Positions 46,695 through 55,241 of a stretch of DNA of 64,000 bases are shown here, piece by piece. The notes under the pieces are model-generated. The model saw only the letters and a program-made list of their open reading frames with translations. It was not told where the DNA came from and did not search any database. A program made the position numbers and the translations under genes. Position 1 is the first letter of the stretch. The number at the start of each line of letters is the position of its first letter. The stretch comes from Phycisphaerae bacterium (GTDB taxonomy: Bacteria > Planctomycetota > Phycisphaerae > UBA1845 > CAIVHJ01). The stretch lies in NCBI GenBank assembly GCA_022072405.1, contig JAJVHX010000004.1, forward strand, positions 62,001-126,000, in the 5' to 3' direction.

Positions 46695-48341
46695 ATGAGT
46701 GGTCATTTAAGCTGGTTGATCTTCACACCGACGATCGGGGCGGTTCTGTGCCTGATCCTGCCGGGGCAGCTATCCCGGCGGATCGCGATGCTCTCGACGA
46801 TCGCGGCGCTGCTGCTGGGCGTGCTGTTGTTCAGAGATTATCTGCCAGGCGGTTCACCGGATCCCACCGTCCAGCGGCAGGTCTTCGGTTCGAGCTACGG
46901 CTCGGCGGAGGCTCTCAAACATGTGGAACGTGTGACCTGGATCAGTGGAACCAATTTCAAGATTGAATATTACCTGGGAGTCGACGGACTGAGTTTCCCG
47001 TTGGTGGTGCTGACGGTGCTGATTAGCTTTCTGGCCTGCTGGGCCAGCTTTACCATCAAGAAAGCCCACAAGGGCTATTATGTTCTCTTTCTGTTGCTGG
47101 AAACCGGCATGCTGGGCGTGTTCCTGGCGCTCGATTTCTTCCTGTTCTTCGTCTTCTGGGAAGTGATGCTGCTGCCGATGTATTTTCTGATCGGGGTGTG
47201 GGGTGGCGCCCGCAAGGAATATGCAGCCATCAAGTTTTTCCTCTTCACCCTGGCGGGGTCGGTCTTCCTGCTGGTGGCGATCGTCGCCTGCTTTTTCTTC
47301 AGCGGGCGGGCTTTGGGAGAACCGGGCGGAACGTTTGACATCATCGCCCTGAGCACCAACCCAACAATTCTCAAGTATTTCAATGATCCCGCGACCACGC
47401 TGGCGGGTTATCGCTTCGGCTCGATGATCTTCCTGTTCCTGGCGGTGGGATTTGCGATCAAGGTGCCGACCGTGCCGTTTCACACCTGGTTGCCCGATGC
47501 CCATGTCGAAGCACCGACGCCGATCAGCATGATCCTGGCAGGGGTGTTGCTGAAGATGGGGGCGTATGGATTCTTCCGCATTGCCTATCCGCTTTTCCCC
47601 ACCATTGTACATGACTGGGCCTTCTGGATCGGGCTGGTGGGGGTGGTCAGTATTATCTATGGTGCGTTGTGTGCCATGGCCCAGACCGATTTCAAAAAAC
47701 TGGTGGCCTACAGTTCCATCAGCCATATGGGCTATGTCATGCTGGGCCTGGCGATACTCAGCCCCACCGGTTTTCAGGGAGCGATGTTCCAGGTGCTGGC
47801 TCACGGCATCAGCTCGCCGATGTGTTTCTTCCTCGTCGGCGTGATTTACGAGCGAGCCCACCATCGGGAGATCAACCGGCTGGGCGGATTGTGGCTGACC
47901 ATGCCGACCTATGGTTCGATGGCGACACTGGGCTTTTTTGCTTCGCTGGGGTTACCGGCGTTGTGCGGGTTTATCGGTGAAGCGTTTGTGGTGCTGGGTA
48001 CGTTCCGGGCGAAAGAGAGCTTCGACTGGGCAGTGCCGATGGCGATTCTGGCAGCCACGGGTGCGATCCTGACCGCGGGATATATATTGTGGATGATTCA
48101 GCGGGTTTATCTGGGCCCGGCCCGCGAAGAATATCGCCACTATCCGCAGGCGACCCGTACCGAATTGAGTATTCTGGCACCGTTGGGATTGTTGTGCATC
48201 GTAATGGGTGTGCTGCCGCAGCAGACGGTGTTCAATTTTATGAATGGTACGCTGAATCAACTGGTGGGCCATCTGAACAGCGCTCATCAGCAGATTCTGC
48301 AATCCATGATTCAGCCGCTGGCTTCCGCCGCTGGAATGTGA
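46695..48341 (+). CDS. nuoM: NADH-quinone oxidoreductase subunit M
   Basis: 548 residues, about fourteen membrane helices. Motifs: YYLGVDGLSFPLVVLT, FFVFWEVMLLPMYFLIGVWGG, KVPTVPFHTWLPDAHVEAPTPISMILAGVLLKMGAYG and AQTDFKKLVAYSSISHMGYVMLG. Antiporter-like proton channel of the membrane arm. Its stop lies 12 bases before the nuoN ATG. Confidence 0.95.
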   Translation: MSGHLSWLIFTPTIGAVLCLILPGQLSRRIAMLSTIAALLLGVLLFRDYLPGGSPDPTVQRQVFGSSYGSAEALKHVERVTWISGTNFKIEYYLGVDGLSFPLVVLTVLISFLACWASFTIKKAHKGYYVLFLLLETGMLGVFLALDFFLFFVFWEVMLLPMYFLIGVWGGARKEYAAIKFFLFTLAGSVFLLVAIVACFFFSGRALGEPGGTFDIIALSTNPTILKYFNDPATTLAGYRFGSMIFLFLAVGFAIKVPTVPFHTWLPDAHVEAPTPISMILAGVLLKMGAYGFFRIAYPLFPTIVHDWAFWIGLVGVVSIIYGALCAMAQTDFKKLVAYSSISHMGYVMLGLAILSPTGFQGAMFQVLAHGISSPMCFFLVGVIYERAHHREINRLGGLWLTMPTYGSMATLGFFASLGLPALCGFIGEAFVVLGTFRAKESFDWAVPMAILAATGAILTAGYILWMIQRVYLGPAREEYRHYPQATRTELSILAPLGLLCIVMGVLPQQTVFNFMNGTLNQLVGHLNSAHQQILQSMIQPLASAAGM

Positions 48342-48353
48342 TGTTGTATTTCC

Positions 48354-50045
48354 ATGATCAATATTCTCGGACAAGTTGCTGAGGGGCAGATCTGGCAGCC
48401 GACGCTGACGGAGCTGAGTTATTTTGCTCCAGAGCTGGTACTGGTAGCCACGCTGCTGTTGCTGCTGATCGGGCCACTAATCGCCGGGCGCGGTTCCGGG
48501 GCGACGCTGGTCATGGTGGTGGTGGGGATGGTGGCGGCGGTGGTAGCTAACCTGCTGGTCATGAATCAGGTGGTGACCGGTCCGGTAAGCGGACTTGCTC
48601 CGGCGGCGGGTCATATGCTGCTGGTCGATAATTTCAGCATCTTCTTCAAATTTTTCCTGCTGCTCTTTCTGCTGGGGGTGACAGTGTTGTGGATGGTCGG
48701 CTCCGCAGCCACCGAGCGCAACGCTCCGGAATTTTATATTCTGCTGCTGGGCAGCATGCTGGGCATGTCGCTGATGGTCAGCACGATGAATCTGCTGCTG
48801 ATGGTGATGGCCATTGAACTCGCTTCGCTGCCGAGTTATGCCCTGGTGGCGTTTGATAAGCGCAACCGGCCGGGGGCGGAAGCCGCCATCAAGTATGTCA
48901 TCTTCGGCGGAACCTGTGCCGCCATCATGATGTATGGCGTGTCGTTGTTGTTCGGGGTATTCGGCACGCTGGATTTTACCCGCATTGCTCCGCAACTGGT
49001 GGAGATTTTCGAGAACCTCGCCCAGGTGCCGGCGAGCAAGCTGGCGCTTCTGGGATTGGCCCTGCTGGCTATGGGGGCGGGCATCGCCTTCAAAATTTCC
49101 GCAGTGCCGTTTCATTTCTGGTGTCCCGATGTCTTCCAGGGTGCCAAGATCGAAGTGACTACCTGGCTGAGTGTGGCCAGCAAAGCGGCCGGGTTATGTT
49201 TGCTGTTGCGGTTGTTGCAGGTGCTGGCCGGTTCAGCCCACGCCAGCGGCCATGGATTCAGCGCTGCTTTCTACCTGCAGGTGGTTACGGGCGTGGTAGC
49301 GGTGGTGGCGGCGGTTACCTGCCTGCTGGGCAATCTGGCGGCGTATCGTCAGCAAAGCGTCAAGCGATTGCTTGCCTATTCCTCGATCGCCCATGCCGGC
49401 TACATGCTGATGCTCGGTGCGATCGTACTGACCGGTGATGTCACGCAACTGGTCTGGCAGACGGTCGTCATTTATCTGGTGATGTATCTGCTGATGAATC
49501 TCGGTGCTTTCGGTGCGACGGCGTTGGTGATTGGGCAGACAGGCAGTGATCAACTGGAAAATTTCACCGGGCTGGGGCGGCGGGCTCCGGCGCTGGCTGC
49601 GGGGCTGGCGATCTGTCTCTTTAGTCTGGTGGGCATTCCACCGCTGGGCGGGTTCATCGCCAAGTGGTGGCTGCTCTGGGCACTCGGTCAGGCAGCCATG
49701 CAGCAGATGCACTGGTGGTTGTGGGCGCTGTTGCTGTGGGCTTCGTTCAATACGCTGTTGAGTCTATTCTACTATTTACGGGTTATTCGGCAGATGTACC
49801 TGGTTAACGATGACCGTCCGGGACTGAAGGTTCCGGCTGGCGGAGTGGTGCTGATCAACGTCTGTGCGCTGCTACTCCTGCTCTCCGGGACGCTGCTGGT
49901 GAATCCGATCCGTCAGAAGGTGGGTCGATATACCGATCATATATTCGGCCAGTCGCCAGCCTCAATAGTACAGGTGAATCAACCGCAAAATATTTCAGGG
50001 AACCAGCTCGATGGACGGTCAAGAGAGCGGATCGATACTCAATAA
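48354..50045 (+). CDS. nuoN: NADH-quinone oxidoreductase subunit N
   Basis: 563 residues, about fourteen membrane helices. Motifs: MAIELASLPSYALVAFDKRN, KISAVPFHFWCPDVFQGAKIEVTTWLSVASKAAG and KRLLAYSSIAHAGYMLML. Last subunit of the operon. The C-terminal 45 residues after the last helix are hydrophilic and overlap the next gene by 35 bases. Confidence 0.94.
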   Translation: MINILGQVAEGQIWQPTLTELSYFAPELVLVATLLLLLIGPLIAGRGSGATLVMVVVGMVAAVVANLLVMNQVVTGPVSGLAPAAGHMLLVDNFSIFFKFFLLLFLLGVTVLWMVGSAATERNAPEFYILLLGSMLGMSLMVSTMNLLLMVMAIELASLPSYALVAFDKRNRPGAEAAIKYVIFGGTCAAIMMYGVSLLFGVFGTLDFTRIAPQLVEIFENLAQVPASKLALLGLALLAMGAGIAFKISAVPFHFWCPDVFQGAKIEVTTWLSVASKAAGLCLLLRLLQVLAGSAHASGHGFSAAFYLQVVTGVVAVVAAVTCLLGNLAAYRQQSVKRLLAYSSIAHAGYMLMLGAIVLTGDVTQLVWQTVVIYLVMYLLMNLGAFGATALVIGQTGSDQLENFTGLGRRAPALAAGLAICLFSLVGIPPLGGFIAKWWLLWALGQAAMQQMHWWLWALLLWASFNTLLSLFYYLRVIRQMYLVNDDRPGLKVPAGGVVLINVCALLLLLSGTLLVNPIRQKVGRYTDHIFGQSPASIVQVNQPQNISGNQLDGRSRERIDTQ

Positions 50046-50448
50046 GCTCATCCACGCCGAACAGGCGGGTATGGCCCAGTGCTTGCGCGAGGCGGGTTGC
50101 TTCGTCTCCTGGGCCGGTGCTGCAGAGTATGACCTGCTGCAGCGCATGATTCAGGTGAGCGATGAACATATCGCCTGGCTGACGCAGCGGATGGATGAAC
50201 TAGGTGAGACCCCCACACCCGGCCACTACAACACCCGCACCGCCAGCCTGCACTATGTGGAGTTACAGGTGGCGTGGTCGTATCTGCTGGTCAGCCAGGA
50301 ACAGATCATTTCCGCCTATCAGCAGGCCATGTCGTTGCTTACCGAGGACCATGCCTGCCGAGACCTCCTGCACCGTATCCTTCAGCGCCATCAGCAGTTT
50401 TTGGGGGAAATGCAGAAATTCACCCCGCATCATCCCGCTCATTGCTGA
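50011..50448 (+). CDS. Ferritin-like four-helix protein (tentative), coupled to nuoN
   Basis: 145 residues forming four predicted helices. Features resembling ferritin-like or bacterioferritin-type folds: IHAEQAGMAQ in helix 1, VSDEHIAWLTQRMDELGETPTPG in helix 2, YLLVSQEQIISAYQQAM in helix 3, and LHRILQRHQQFLGEM in helix 4. Glu and His residues occupy plausible metal-ligand positions, but the classic second ExxH is not clear. The gene overlaps the end of nuoN by 35 bases, which suggests co-translation. Function unproven. Confidence 0.6.
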   Translation: MDGQESGSILNKLIHAEQAGMAQCLREAGCFVSWAGAAEYDLLQRMIQVSDEHIAWLTQRMDELGETPTPGHYNTRTASLHYVELQVAWSYLLVSQEQIISAYQQAMSLLTEDHACRDLLHRILQRHQQFLGEMQKFTPHHPAHC

Positions 50449-50524
50449 ACCCCAAAACTGACTGCAGAGCCCATTGAGTAAATTCTGATCAGCGGCACAC
50501 ACTGCAATTTCTGCGGCGAATTTC

Positions 50525-50872
50525 TTAGAAGTGATATTTCGCCGGTGGGGGAACCGGCAGGGGCTGATCGAGATCGACTTTAAGCAGGCCTTGTTCCACA
50601 ATGCAGGCATAACGCCGCAGGTAGACGCGATCGACACCGAGGCAGTGGCCGGTCGCTAAATCCATTTTCCAGTGATGCACCGGGCAGATGACGTTCGCGC
50701 CGATCAGTTGACCATCAGCCAAGTGGGCGCCGGCGTGGGGGCAGGGGGCGTCGCTGACCATGAAACAATCGGGTTTGAGCAGGTGATACACCGCCAGTGG
50801 CCGCTGATGAAGTTCTGCCCGTTGAATGGTTCCCGGCGGACATTGCGAAATGGGTAACACGGGCTCGAACAT
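50525..50872 (-). CDS. Rieske [2Fe-2S] ferredoxin-like protein
   Basis: 115 residues from ATG 50872. Cluster ligands are Cys44-x-His46 and Cys63-x2-His66 (CPHAGAHL, ICPVHHWKMD), the spacing of soluble Rieske ferredoxins and NirD-like subunits. No membrane helix, so it is cytoplasmic and not a cytochrome bc1 component. The frame continues to 50929 but the fold begins here; the ribosome binding site is weak (GGATATT). It lies convergent to the nuo operon. Electron partner unknown. Confidence 0.85.
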   Translation of the reverse strand: MFEPVLPISQCPPGTIQRAELHQRPLAVYHLLKPDCFMVSDAPCPHAGAHLADGQLIGANVICPVHHWKMDLATGHCLGVDRVYLRRYACIVEQGLLKVDLDQPLPVPPPAKYHF

Positions 50873-50902
50873 AATATCCAATGTTGATGGTGAAGTGATT
50901 TC

Positions 50903-50926
50903 CGCGCGGGCTAAAGCCCTGCGGAT
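50903..50926 (+). repeat. REP-like palindrome, copy upstream of the Rieske gene
   Basis: CCGCGCGGGCTAAAGCCCT followed by GCGGATC: left arm and loop identical to the 50989 copy, the right arm with one inserted T, and the tail altered. Confidence 0.6.
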
Positions 50927-50988
50927 CATTAACCAGTCGAATGATCGAATATTACTAGATCTGTTTTCAATATCGCCAATAGGGACTT

Positions 50989-51015
50989 CGCGCGGGCTAA
51001 AGCCCGCGGCTCTTT
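50989..51015 (+). repeat. REP-like palindrome, reference copy
   Basis: CGCGCGGGCTAAAGCCCGCG followed by GCTCTTT. The core CGCGGGCT-AA-AGCCCGCG is a perfect 8-bp stem with a 2-nt loop. The tail makes the element directional. Two copies lie 86 bases apart in the gap between the Rieske gene and sucC. Confidence 0.75.
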
Positions 51016-51036
51016 GATTTTTGAAACCATTTCTAG

Positions 51037-52197
51037 TTAAACGGCGGCGCAGACTTTTTTCGCGGCATCGGTCAGGTCACCGGCGGAGACCAGTTGTTGA
51101 ATATTGGCTTCTTTCAGCATCTGGCGGGCCTTATCCACGTTGGTGCCTTCGAGGCGGACCACCACCGGCACGCGGAAACCGATCTCCTGTGCTGCGGCGA
51201 TCAAGGCTCCGGCAATGACATCACACTTGGCGATACCGCCGAAAATATTAACCAGAATTCCACGCACCTGGGGGTCGCTGAGAATAATTTTGAAGGCTTC
51301 AATGGCCCGTTCGGTGGTGACCCCGCCGCCGACATCGAGGAAGTTGGCCGGCTGGCCGCCATGCAGCTTGATGATATCCATTGTGGCCATGGCCAGACCG
51401 GCGCCATTCACCAGGCAGCCGATGTTGCCATCGAGGGCGATGTAAGAAAGTTCATGTTGTTTGGCCCGCAGTTCGGCGGGATTTTCTTCAGTGGGGTCGT
51501 GCATGTCCTGCAGCCGCTTGTGGCGGAAGAGAGCGTTGTCGTCGAAGGTCATCTTGGCATCCAGCGCCAGGATGCGGCCATCTTTAGTCCGCACCAGCGG
51601 ATTGATCTCCGCCAGGGTGGCGTCCTCTTTAAGGAAAACGGTAGCCAGCCCGGAAATAGCTTTGCGGGCATCGCTGATCTGCTGCTTCTGGGTAAAGCCC
51701 AGCACATCAACCAGTTTGCCCACCTGGTAGGGCATCAGGCCCAGGTGCGGGTGCAACCATTCTTTGACAATCGCCTGTGGATTTCTCGCCGCCACCTCTT
51801 CGATCTCGACACCACCCTCACGGCTGACCATCATCACCGGTACATGGCGGCTGCGATCCACCACCATGCCGAGATAATATTCGCTTTCGATATCGACGCT
51901 GGCAGCGATCAACAGTTTGCCGACCGGGATACCTTCGGGACCGGTCTGCGGGCTGATCATGCGGTTGGTTAACATGAACTGGGCTGCGGCCTTTACTTCG
52001 GCTTCCGTGGAGCAGAGTTTGACAAACCCCGCCTTGCCCCGTCCTCCGGCAAAAACCTGGGCTTTGATCACCACGGTGGTATCGATCAGGTGAAAAGCCT
52101 CGATGGCTTCCTGGACGGTGGTAACCACCTGGGAGGCGGGTACGGGAACGCCGACTTCAGCTAACAATCCTCGAGCCTGGTATTCATGAATTCGCAT
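51037..52197 (-). CDS. sucC: Succinyl-CoA synthetase beta subunit (ADP/GDP-forming)
   Basis: 386 residues, the standard length, from ATG 52197 (GTAGGA upstream); the open frame to 52299 is not conserved. ATP-grasp features: MRIHEYQARGLLAEVGVPVP, VIKAQVFAGGRGKAGFVK, EINPLVRTKDGRILALDAKM, and the CoA-side loop GAGLAMATMDIIKLHGG and NIFGGIAKCDVIAGAL. It forms the beta half of the TCA-cycle enzyme. The alpha subunit gene sucD, normally next door, is not adjacent: downstream is the Rieske gene. Confidence 0.95.
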   Translation of the reverse strand: MRIHEYQARGLLAEVGVPVPASQVVTTVQEAIEAFHLIDTTVVIKAQVFAGGRGKAGFVKLCSTEAEVKAAAQFMLTNRMISPQTGPEGIPVGKLLIAASVDIESEYYLGMVVDRSRHVPVMMVSREGGVEIEEVAARNPQAIVKEWLHPHLGLMPYQVGKLVDVLGFTQKQQISDARKAISGLATVFLKEDATLAEINPLVRTKDGRILALDAKMTFDDNALFRHKRLQDMHDPTEENPAELRAKQHELSYIALDGNIGCLVNGAGLAMATMDIIKLHGGQPANFLDVGGGVTTERAIEAFKIILSDPQVRGILVNIFGGIAKCDVIAGALIAAAQEIGFRVPVVVRLEGTNVDKARQMLKEANIQQLVSAGDLTDAAKKVCAAV

Positions 52198-52274
52198 GGC
52201 GATGATCCTACTGAATTTGTGGTCTGCTAATGAAGCTATTTTCGTTAATTTCGGCAGGTTATGCAAATAGCTGA

Positions 52275-52320
52275 CTTGCGGACCACCCCGCTGATTCACC
52301 GTCCGGCGGGGTTACGCAAG
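52275..52320. other. Two-tier hairpin between sucC and rplM
   Basis: CTTGCG (52275-52280) pairs with CGCAAG (52315-52320), and inside it CCCCGC (52286-52291) pairs with GCGGGG (52306-52311). It abuts the -35 box of the rplM promoter and lies upstream of both divergent genes, so it may be a DNA regulatory site rather than an RNA leader of rplM. Confidence 0.45.
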
Positions 52321-52324
52321 GGTC

Positions 52325-52352
52325 TTGAAATAATAAGGTTAAAGGATATACT
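52325..52352 (+). promoter_or_regulatory. Sigma-70 promoter for rplM-rpsI
   Basis: TTGAAA (52325-52330, 5 of 6 consensus bases) and TATACT (52347-52352, 5 of 6) with a 16-base spacer. Transcription near 52359 leaves a leader of about 113 bases before the rplM ATG. Confidence 0.65.
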
Positions 52353-52426
52353 AATGAATTCCCCAGTAGCGGGAAATCCCGGTTAGTATGTTCTGCACAC
52401 GGCCTGATGAAACGCAAGGAGCGGAG

Positions 52427-52442
52427 CATCCCGGCCGGGATG
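52427..52442 (+). promoter_or_regulatory. Palindromic hairpin in the rplM leader
   Basis: CATCCCGGCCGGGATG is a perfect 16-base palindrome about 30 bases before the rplM start. L13 is known to repress its own mRNA in E. coli; a leader structure with such a role is possible here, but I see no conserved motif that proves it. Confidence 0.4.
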
Positions 52443-52472
52443 AAGTTCTGACTTAGCTTGAGGAAGAGTGTC

Positions 52473-52913
52473 ATGGCCCTGCATACCAAAACCACCCTGC
52501 TCACCCCGCAGACCGCGGAACGGAACTGGCTGCATGTGGACGCGACCGACCAGGTGCTTGGACGCCTGGCGACCCGCATCGCCACTTACCTGATGGGCAA
52601 GCATAAAGCGACCTACACACCACACGTGGACACCGGCGATTTTGTGGTGGTCACCAATTGTTCAAAGTTGCGGATTACCGGTCACAAACTTGAACAGCGC
52701 GAACATCAGCGTTTTTCTGAATATCCCAGCGGGCTGAAGCGTATACCCTGGGCCAAAGTCTATCGGGAACGGCCGGAGCGTTTGTTGCAGATTGCGGTCA
52801 AGCGCATGCTGCCGAAGAACGGCATGGGTAACCGATTGCTCAGCAAGCTGAAGCTCTACCGCGGGGCCGATCATCCGCACCAGGCCCAGCATCCGGTCAG
52901 TGTGGTAAATTAG
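52473..52913 (+). CDS. rplM: 50S ribosomal protein L13
   Basis: 146 residues, normal length. WLHVDATDQVLGRLATRIATYLMGKHK, DFVVVTNCSKLRITGHKL, and VKRMLPKNGMGNRLLSKLKLY are the L13 signatures. I take ATG 52473, preceded by GAGGAAG, over an in-frame start 15 bases earlier. Paired with rpsI, as in most bacteria. Confidence 0.97.
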   Translation: MALHTKTTLLTPQTAERNWLHVDATDQVLGRLATRIATYLMGKHKATYTPHVDTGDFVVVTNCSKLRITGHKLEQREHQRFSEYPSGLKRIPWAKVYRERPERLLQIAVKRMLPKNGMGNRLLSKLKLYRGADHPHQAQHPVSVVN

Positions 52914-52946
52914 CGGGTGAAGAGTTCATTTTCTGGAGTAGGCATC

Positions 52947-53456
52947 GTGAGCGAAACGAATCGTGAAACTCGGGAACATCGCGAGAGTCGGGAAGGGGCA
53001 GCGCCCCGCAGCGCGGTCAATAAGCCAGCCGAATCCGCAAAACCATCCGCCACCATTCCCCAGCCGACGAAGCACTGGTTCTGGGGTACCGGTCGCCGAA
53101 AAACCGCGGTGGCCCGGGTGCGGATCAAGCCCGGCACCGGCAAATATATCATCAATGAACGCGCGCTGGATCATTTCTTTACCGGTCCGCGCGATCAGGA
53201 AGACGCGGTATCTCCGCTGAAATCCACCGGCACCACCGGCAAGGTGGATGTCCATGTCAACGTTCATGGCGGCGGCACTTCCGGCCAGGCCGGAGCCATT
53301 AAACTGGGTTTGGCCCGGGCGCTGCTCCGCGCCAATGAAGAATATCTGCCGATTTTACGGGATGGCGGTTTTCTCACTCGTGATGCCCGTATGGTGGAAC
53401 GGAAGAAGCCGGGTCAGCCCGGTGCTCGTCGCCGGTTCCAGTTCTCCAAGCGCTAA
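52947..53456 (+). CDS. rpsI: 30S ribosomal protein S9, N-terminally extended
   Basis: 169 residues from GTG 52947 (TGGAG upstream; GTG 52917 is possible). The conserved S9 begins near residue 44 (WGTGRRKTAVARVRIKPGTGKYIINER) and ends with ARRRFQFSKR, whose Lys-Arg tail reaches the P-site tRNA. The first 43 residues are a charged, low-complexity extension, longer than in most bacteria (S9 is usually about 130 residues). The operon closes with the terminator at 53485. Confidence 0.96.
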   Translation: MSETNRETREHRESREGAAPRSAVNKPAESAKPSATIPQPTKHWFWGTGRRKTAVARVRIKPGTGKYIINERALDHFFTGPRDQEDAVSPLKSTGTTGKVDVHVNVHGGGTSGQAGAIKLGLARALLRANEEYLPILRDGGFLTRDARMVERKKPGQPGARRRFQFSKR

Positions 53457-53484
53457 AGAGTGGAAATCATCTGCAATATCAACG

Positions 53485-53514
53485 CCCGCGAAGCAATCCT
53501 TCGCGGGTTTTTTT
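53485..53514 (+). terminator. Rho-independent terminator after rpsI
   Basis: CCCGCGAAG (53485-53493) and CTTCGCGGG (53499-53507) form a perfect 9-bp stem with loop CAATC, followed by seven T. The strongest terminator in the window. It ends just before the ribosome binding site GGAG of the next gene. Confidence 0.9.
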
Positions 53515-53527
53515 ATGGAGCCTTTTT

Positions 53528-55231
53528 ATGAAAAACATTCTCACCGCGTTGGGATTGCTGTTGGGATACCTTGACGTCGGCAGTGTGCGGGCTGGTGATC
53601 GTTACAGCGGCGAACCCTGGGTGAGTCGTTCCGAAGTCATTGCTCAACACGGCATGGCTGCGACCAGCCAGCCGCTGGCGACGCAGGTAGCCATCGATAT
53701 CCTGCGACAGGGGGGCAACGCCATCGATGCGGCGATCGCTGCCAATGCGGTACTGGGACTCATGGAACCGACCAGTTGCGGGATCGGCGGTGATATCTTC
53801 GTGCTGGTATGGGATAGCGGGAGTCAAAAACTTTACGGCTTAAATGGGAGTGGCCGTTCGCCGAAATCACTCACCCGTGCCTATTTTGATGAACAGAAAA
53901 TCACCCAGATGCCCAATTTTGGACCAATACCAGTAACGGTTCCAGGTTGTGTGGATGGCTGGTTTATGCTGCACGAGCGCTTCGGAAAATTACCGATGAA
54001 GGATGTACTGGCGCCGGCGATCCGATATGCGAAAGAGGGGTTCCCAGTCAGTGAATTGATAGCTCATTACTGGCGGATCGGCGGTGAACGATTGAAGGCG
54101 TATCCCAACTTTGCGACCACTTATCTGCCGGAGGGACGGGCGCCGGCGAAAGGGGAAATATTCCGCAATCCGCTTTTAGCCCGGACCTATGAGATACTGG
54201 CTGATAAAGGCCGTGATGCTTTTTATGAAGGCGAGCTGGCTGATGTGCTGGATTCGTTCAGCCAGCGGGTCGGTTGTTTTCTCAGGAAAGAGGATCTGGT
54301 CGCCCATCATTCGGAATGGGTGGAACCGATCAGCACGAATTATCGAGGTTATGAGGTGTGGCAACTGCCGCCCAATACCCAGGGGGCAGCGGTTTTGCAG
54401 ATGCTCAATCTGCTGGAGACCTTTAACCTCCAGGCCATGGGTTTTAATTCCGCAGACTACCTGCACACCATGATCGAAGTTAAAAAAATCGTTTATGAAG
54501 ATAGGGCGAAATACTATGCTGATCCGCAGTTTGCTAAGCTTCCATTGCAGGATCTGTTATCGAAGGAGTATGCCCAGCAGCGCCGGACACTGCTGAATCC
54601 GCAGCGAGCCGCTGCTCAATATGACGCCGGCGATCCGGCGCTGATCACCAGCGACACGATTTATCTCACCGTGGCGGACCGTGACCATAATATGGTCTCA
54701 CTCATTCAGAGCAATTATCGTGGCTTCGGCAGCGGATTGGTACCCGATGGGCTGGGCTTTTGTCTGCAGGATCGCGGGGCGCTGTTCAGCCTGCAGGCTG
54801 GACACGCCAATGAATATGCACCCAACAAGCGGCCATTCCACACGATAATTCCCGGATTCGTTACTCGTGACGGGCAGCCCTTGATGAGCTTTGGCGTCAT
54901 GGGCGGCGACATGCAGCCGCAAGGCCAGGTACAGATTCTCTGCAACATTATTGATTTCGGTATGAACCTGCAGCAGGCTGGCGATGCCCCGCGCTGGTAC
55001 CACGGCGGCAGCAGTGAACCGACGGGTGAAACGATCAGTAACGGCGGATTTATTTCGCTCGAATCGGCGATTCCGGAAGCAGTGGTCAAGGAGTTGCTGC
55101 AGCGCGGCCATCGCCTGAATCCCCAGCCCGGCATCTATGGCGGATATCAGGCCATCTGGTACGACGCCAAACAGAATATCTATTATGGCGCATCGGAATC
55201 GCGCAAGGATGGTTGTGCGCTGGGTTATTAG
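53528..55231 (+). CDS. Gamma-glutamyltransferase family protein, exported
   Basis: 567 residues. N-terminal signal-like segment (ILTALGLLLGYLDVGSVRAGD). Family features: AATSQPLATQVAIDILRQGGNAIDAAIAANAVLGLMEP, GIGGDIFVLVW, and the autocleavage region with the nucleophile Thr in SDTIYLTVADRDHNMVSLIQ (equivalent to Thr391 of E. coli Ggt), then GFGSGLVPDGLGF. The Asn and Thr pattern after the nucleophile differs from glutathione-specific enzymes (QSNYRGFG), so the donor may be another gamma-glutamyl or acyl compound. It starts 13 bases after the terminator and is probably transcribed by read-through or a promoter I cannot see. Confidence 0.88.
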   Translation: MKNILTALGLLLGYLDVGSVRAGDRYSGEPWVSRSEVIAQHGMAATSQPLATQVAIDILRQGGNAIDAAIAANAVLGLMEPTSCGIGGDIFVLVWDSGSQKLYGLNGSGRSPKSLTRAYFDEQKITQMPNFGPIPVTVPGCVDGWFMLHERFGKLPMKDVLAPAIRYAKEGFPVSELIAHYWRIGGERLKAYPNFATTYLPEGRAPAKGEIFRNPLLARTYEILADKGRDAFYEGELADVLDSFSQRVGCFLRKEDLVAHHSEWVEPISTNYRGYEVWQLPPNTQGAAVLQMLNLLETFNLQAMGFNSADYLHTMIEVKKIVYEDRAKYYADPQFAKLPLQDLLSKEYAQQRRTLLNPQRAAAQYDAGDPALITSDTIYLTVADRDHNMVSLIQSNYRGFGSGLVPDGLGFCLQDRGALFSLQAGHANEYAPNKRPFHTIIPGFVTRDGQPLMSFGVMGGDMQPQGQVQILCNIIDFGMNLQQAGDAPRWYHGGSSEPTGETISNGGFISLESAIPEAVVKELLQRGHRLNPQPGIYGGYQAIWYDAKQNIYYGASESRKDGCALGY

Positions 55232-55241
55232 CAGGTTCTGG

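Noticed and set aside
46854-47864. 336-codon minus-strand frame opposite nuoM
   Set aside because: Rich in His, Gln and Arg, typical of the complement of membrane-protein codons; nuoM itself is unmistakable.
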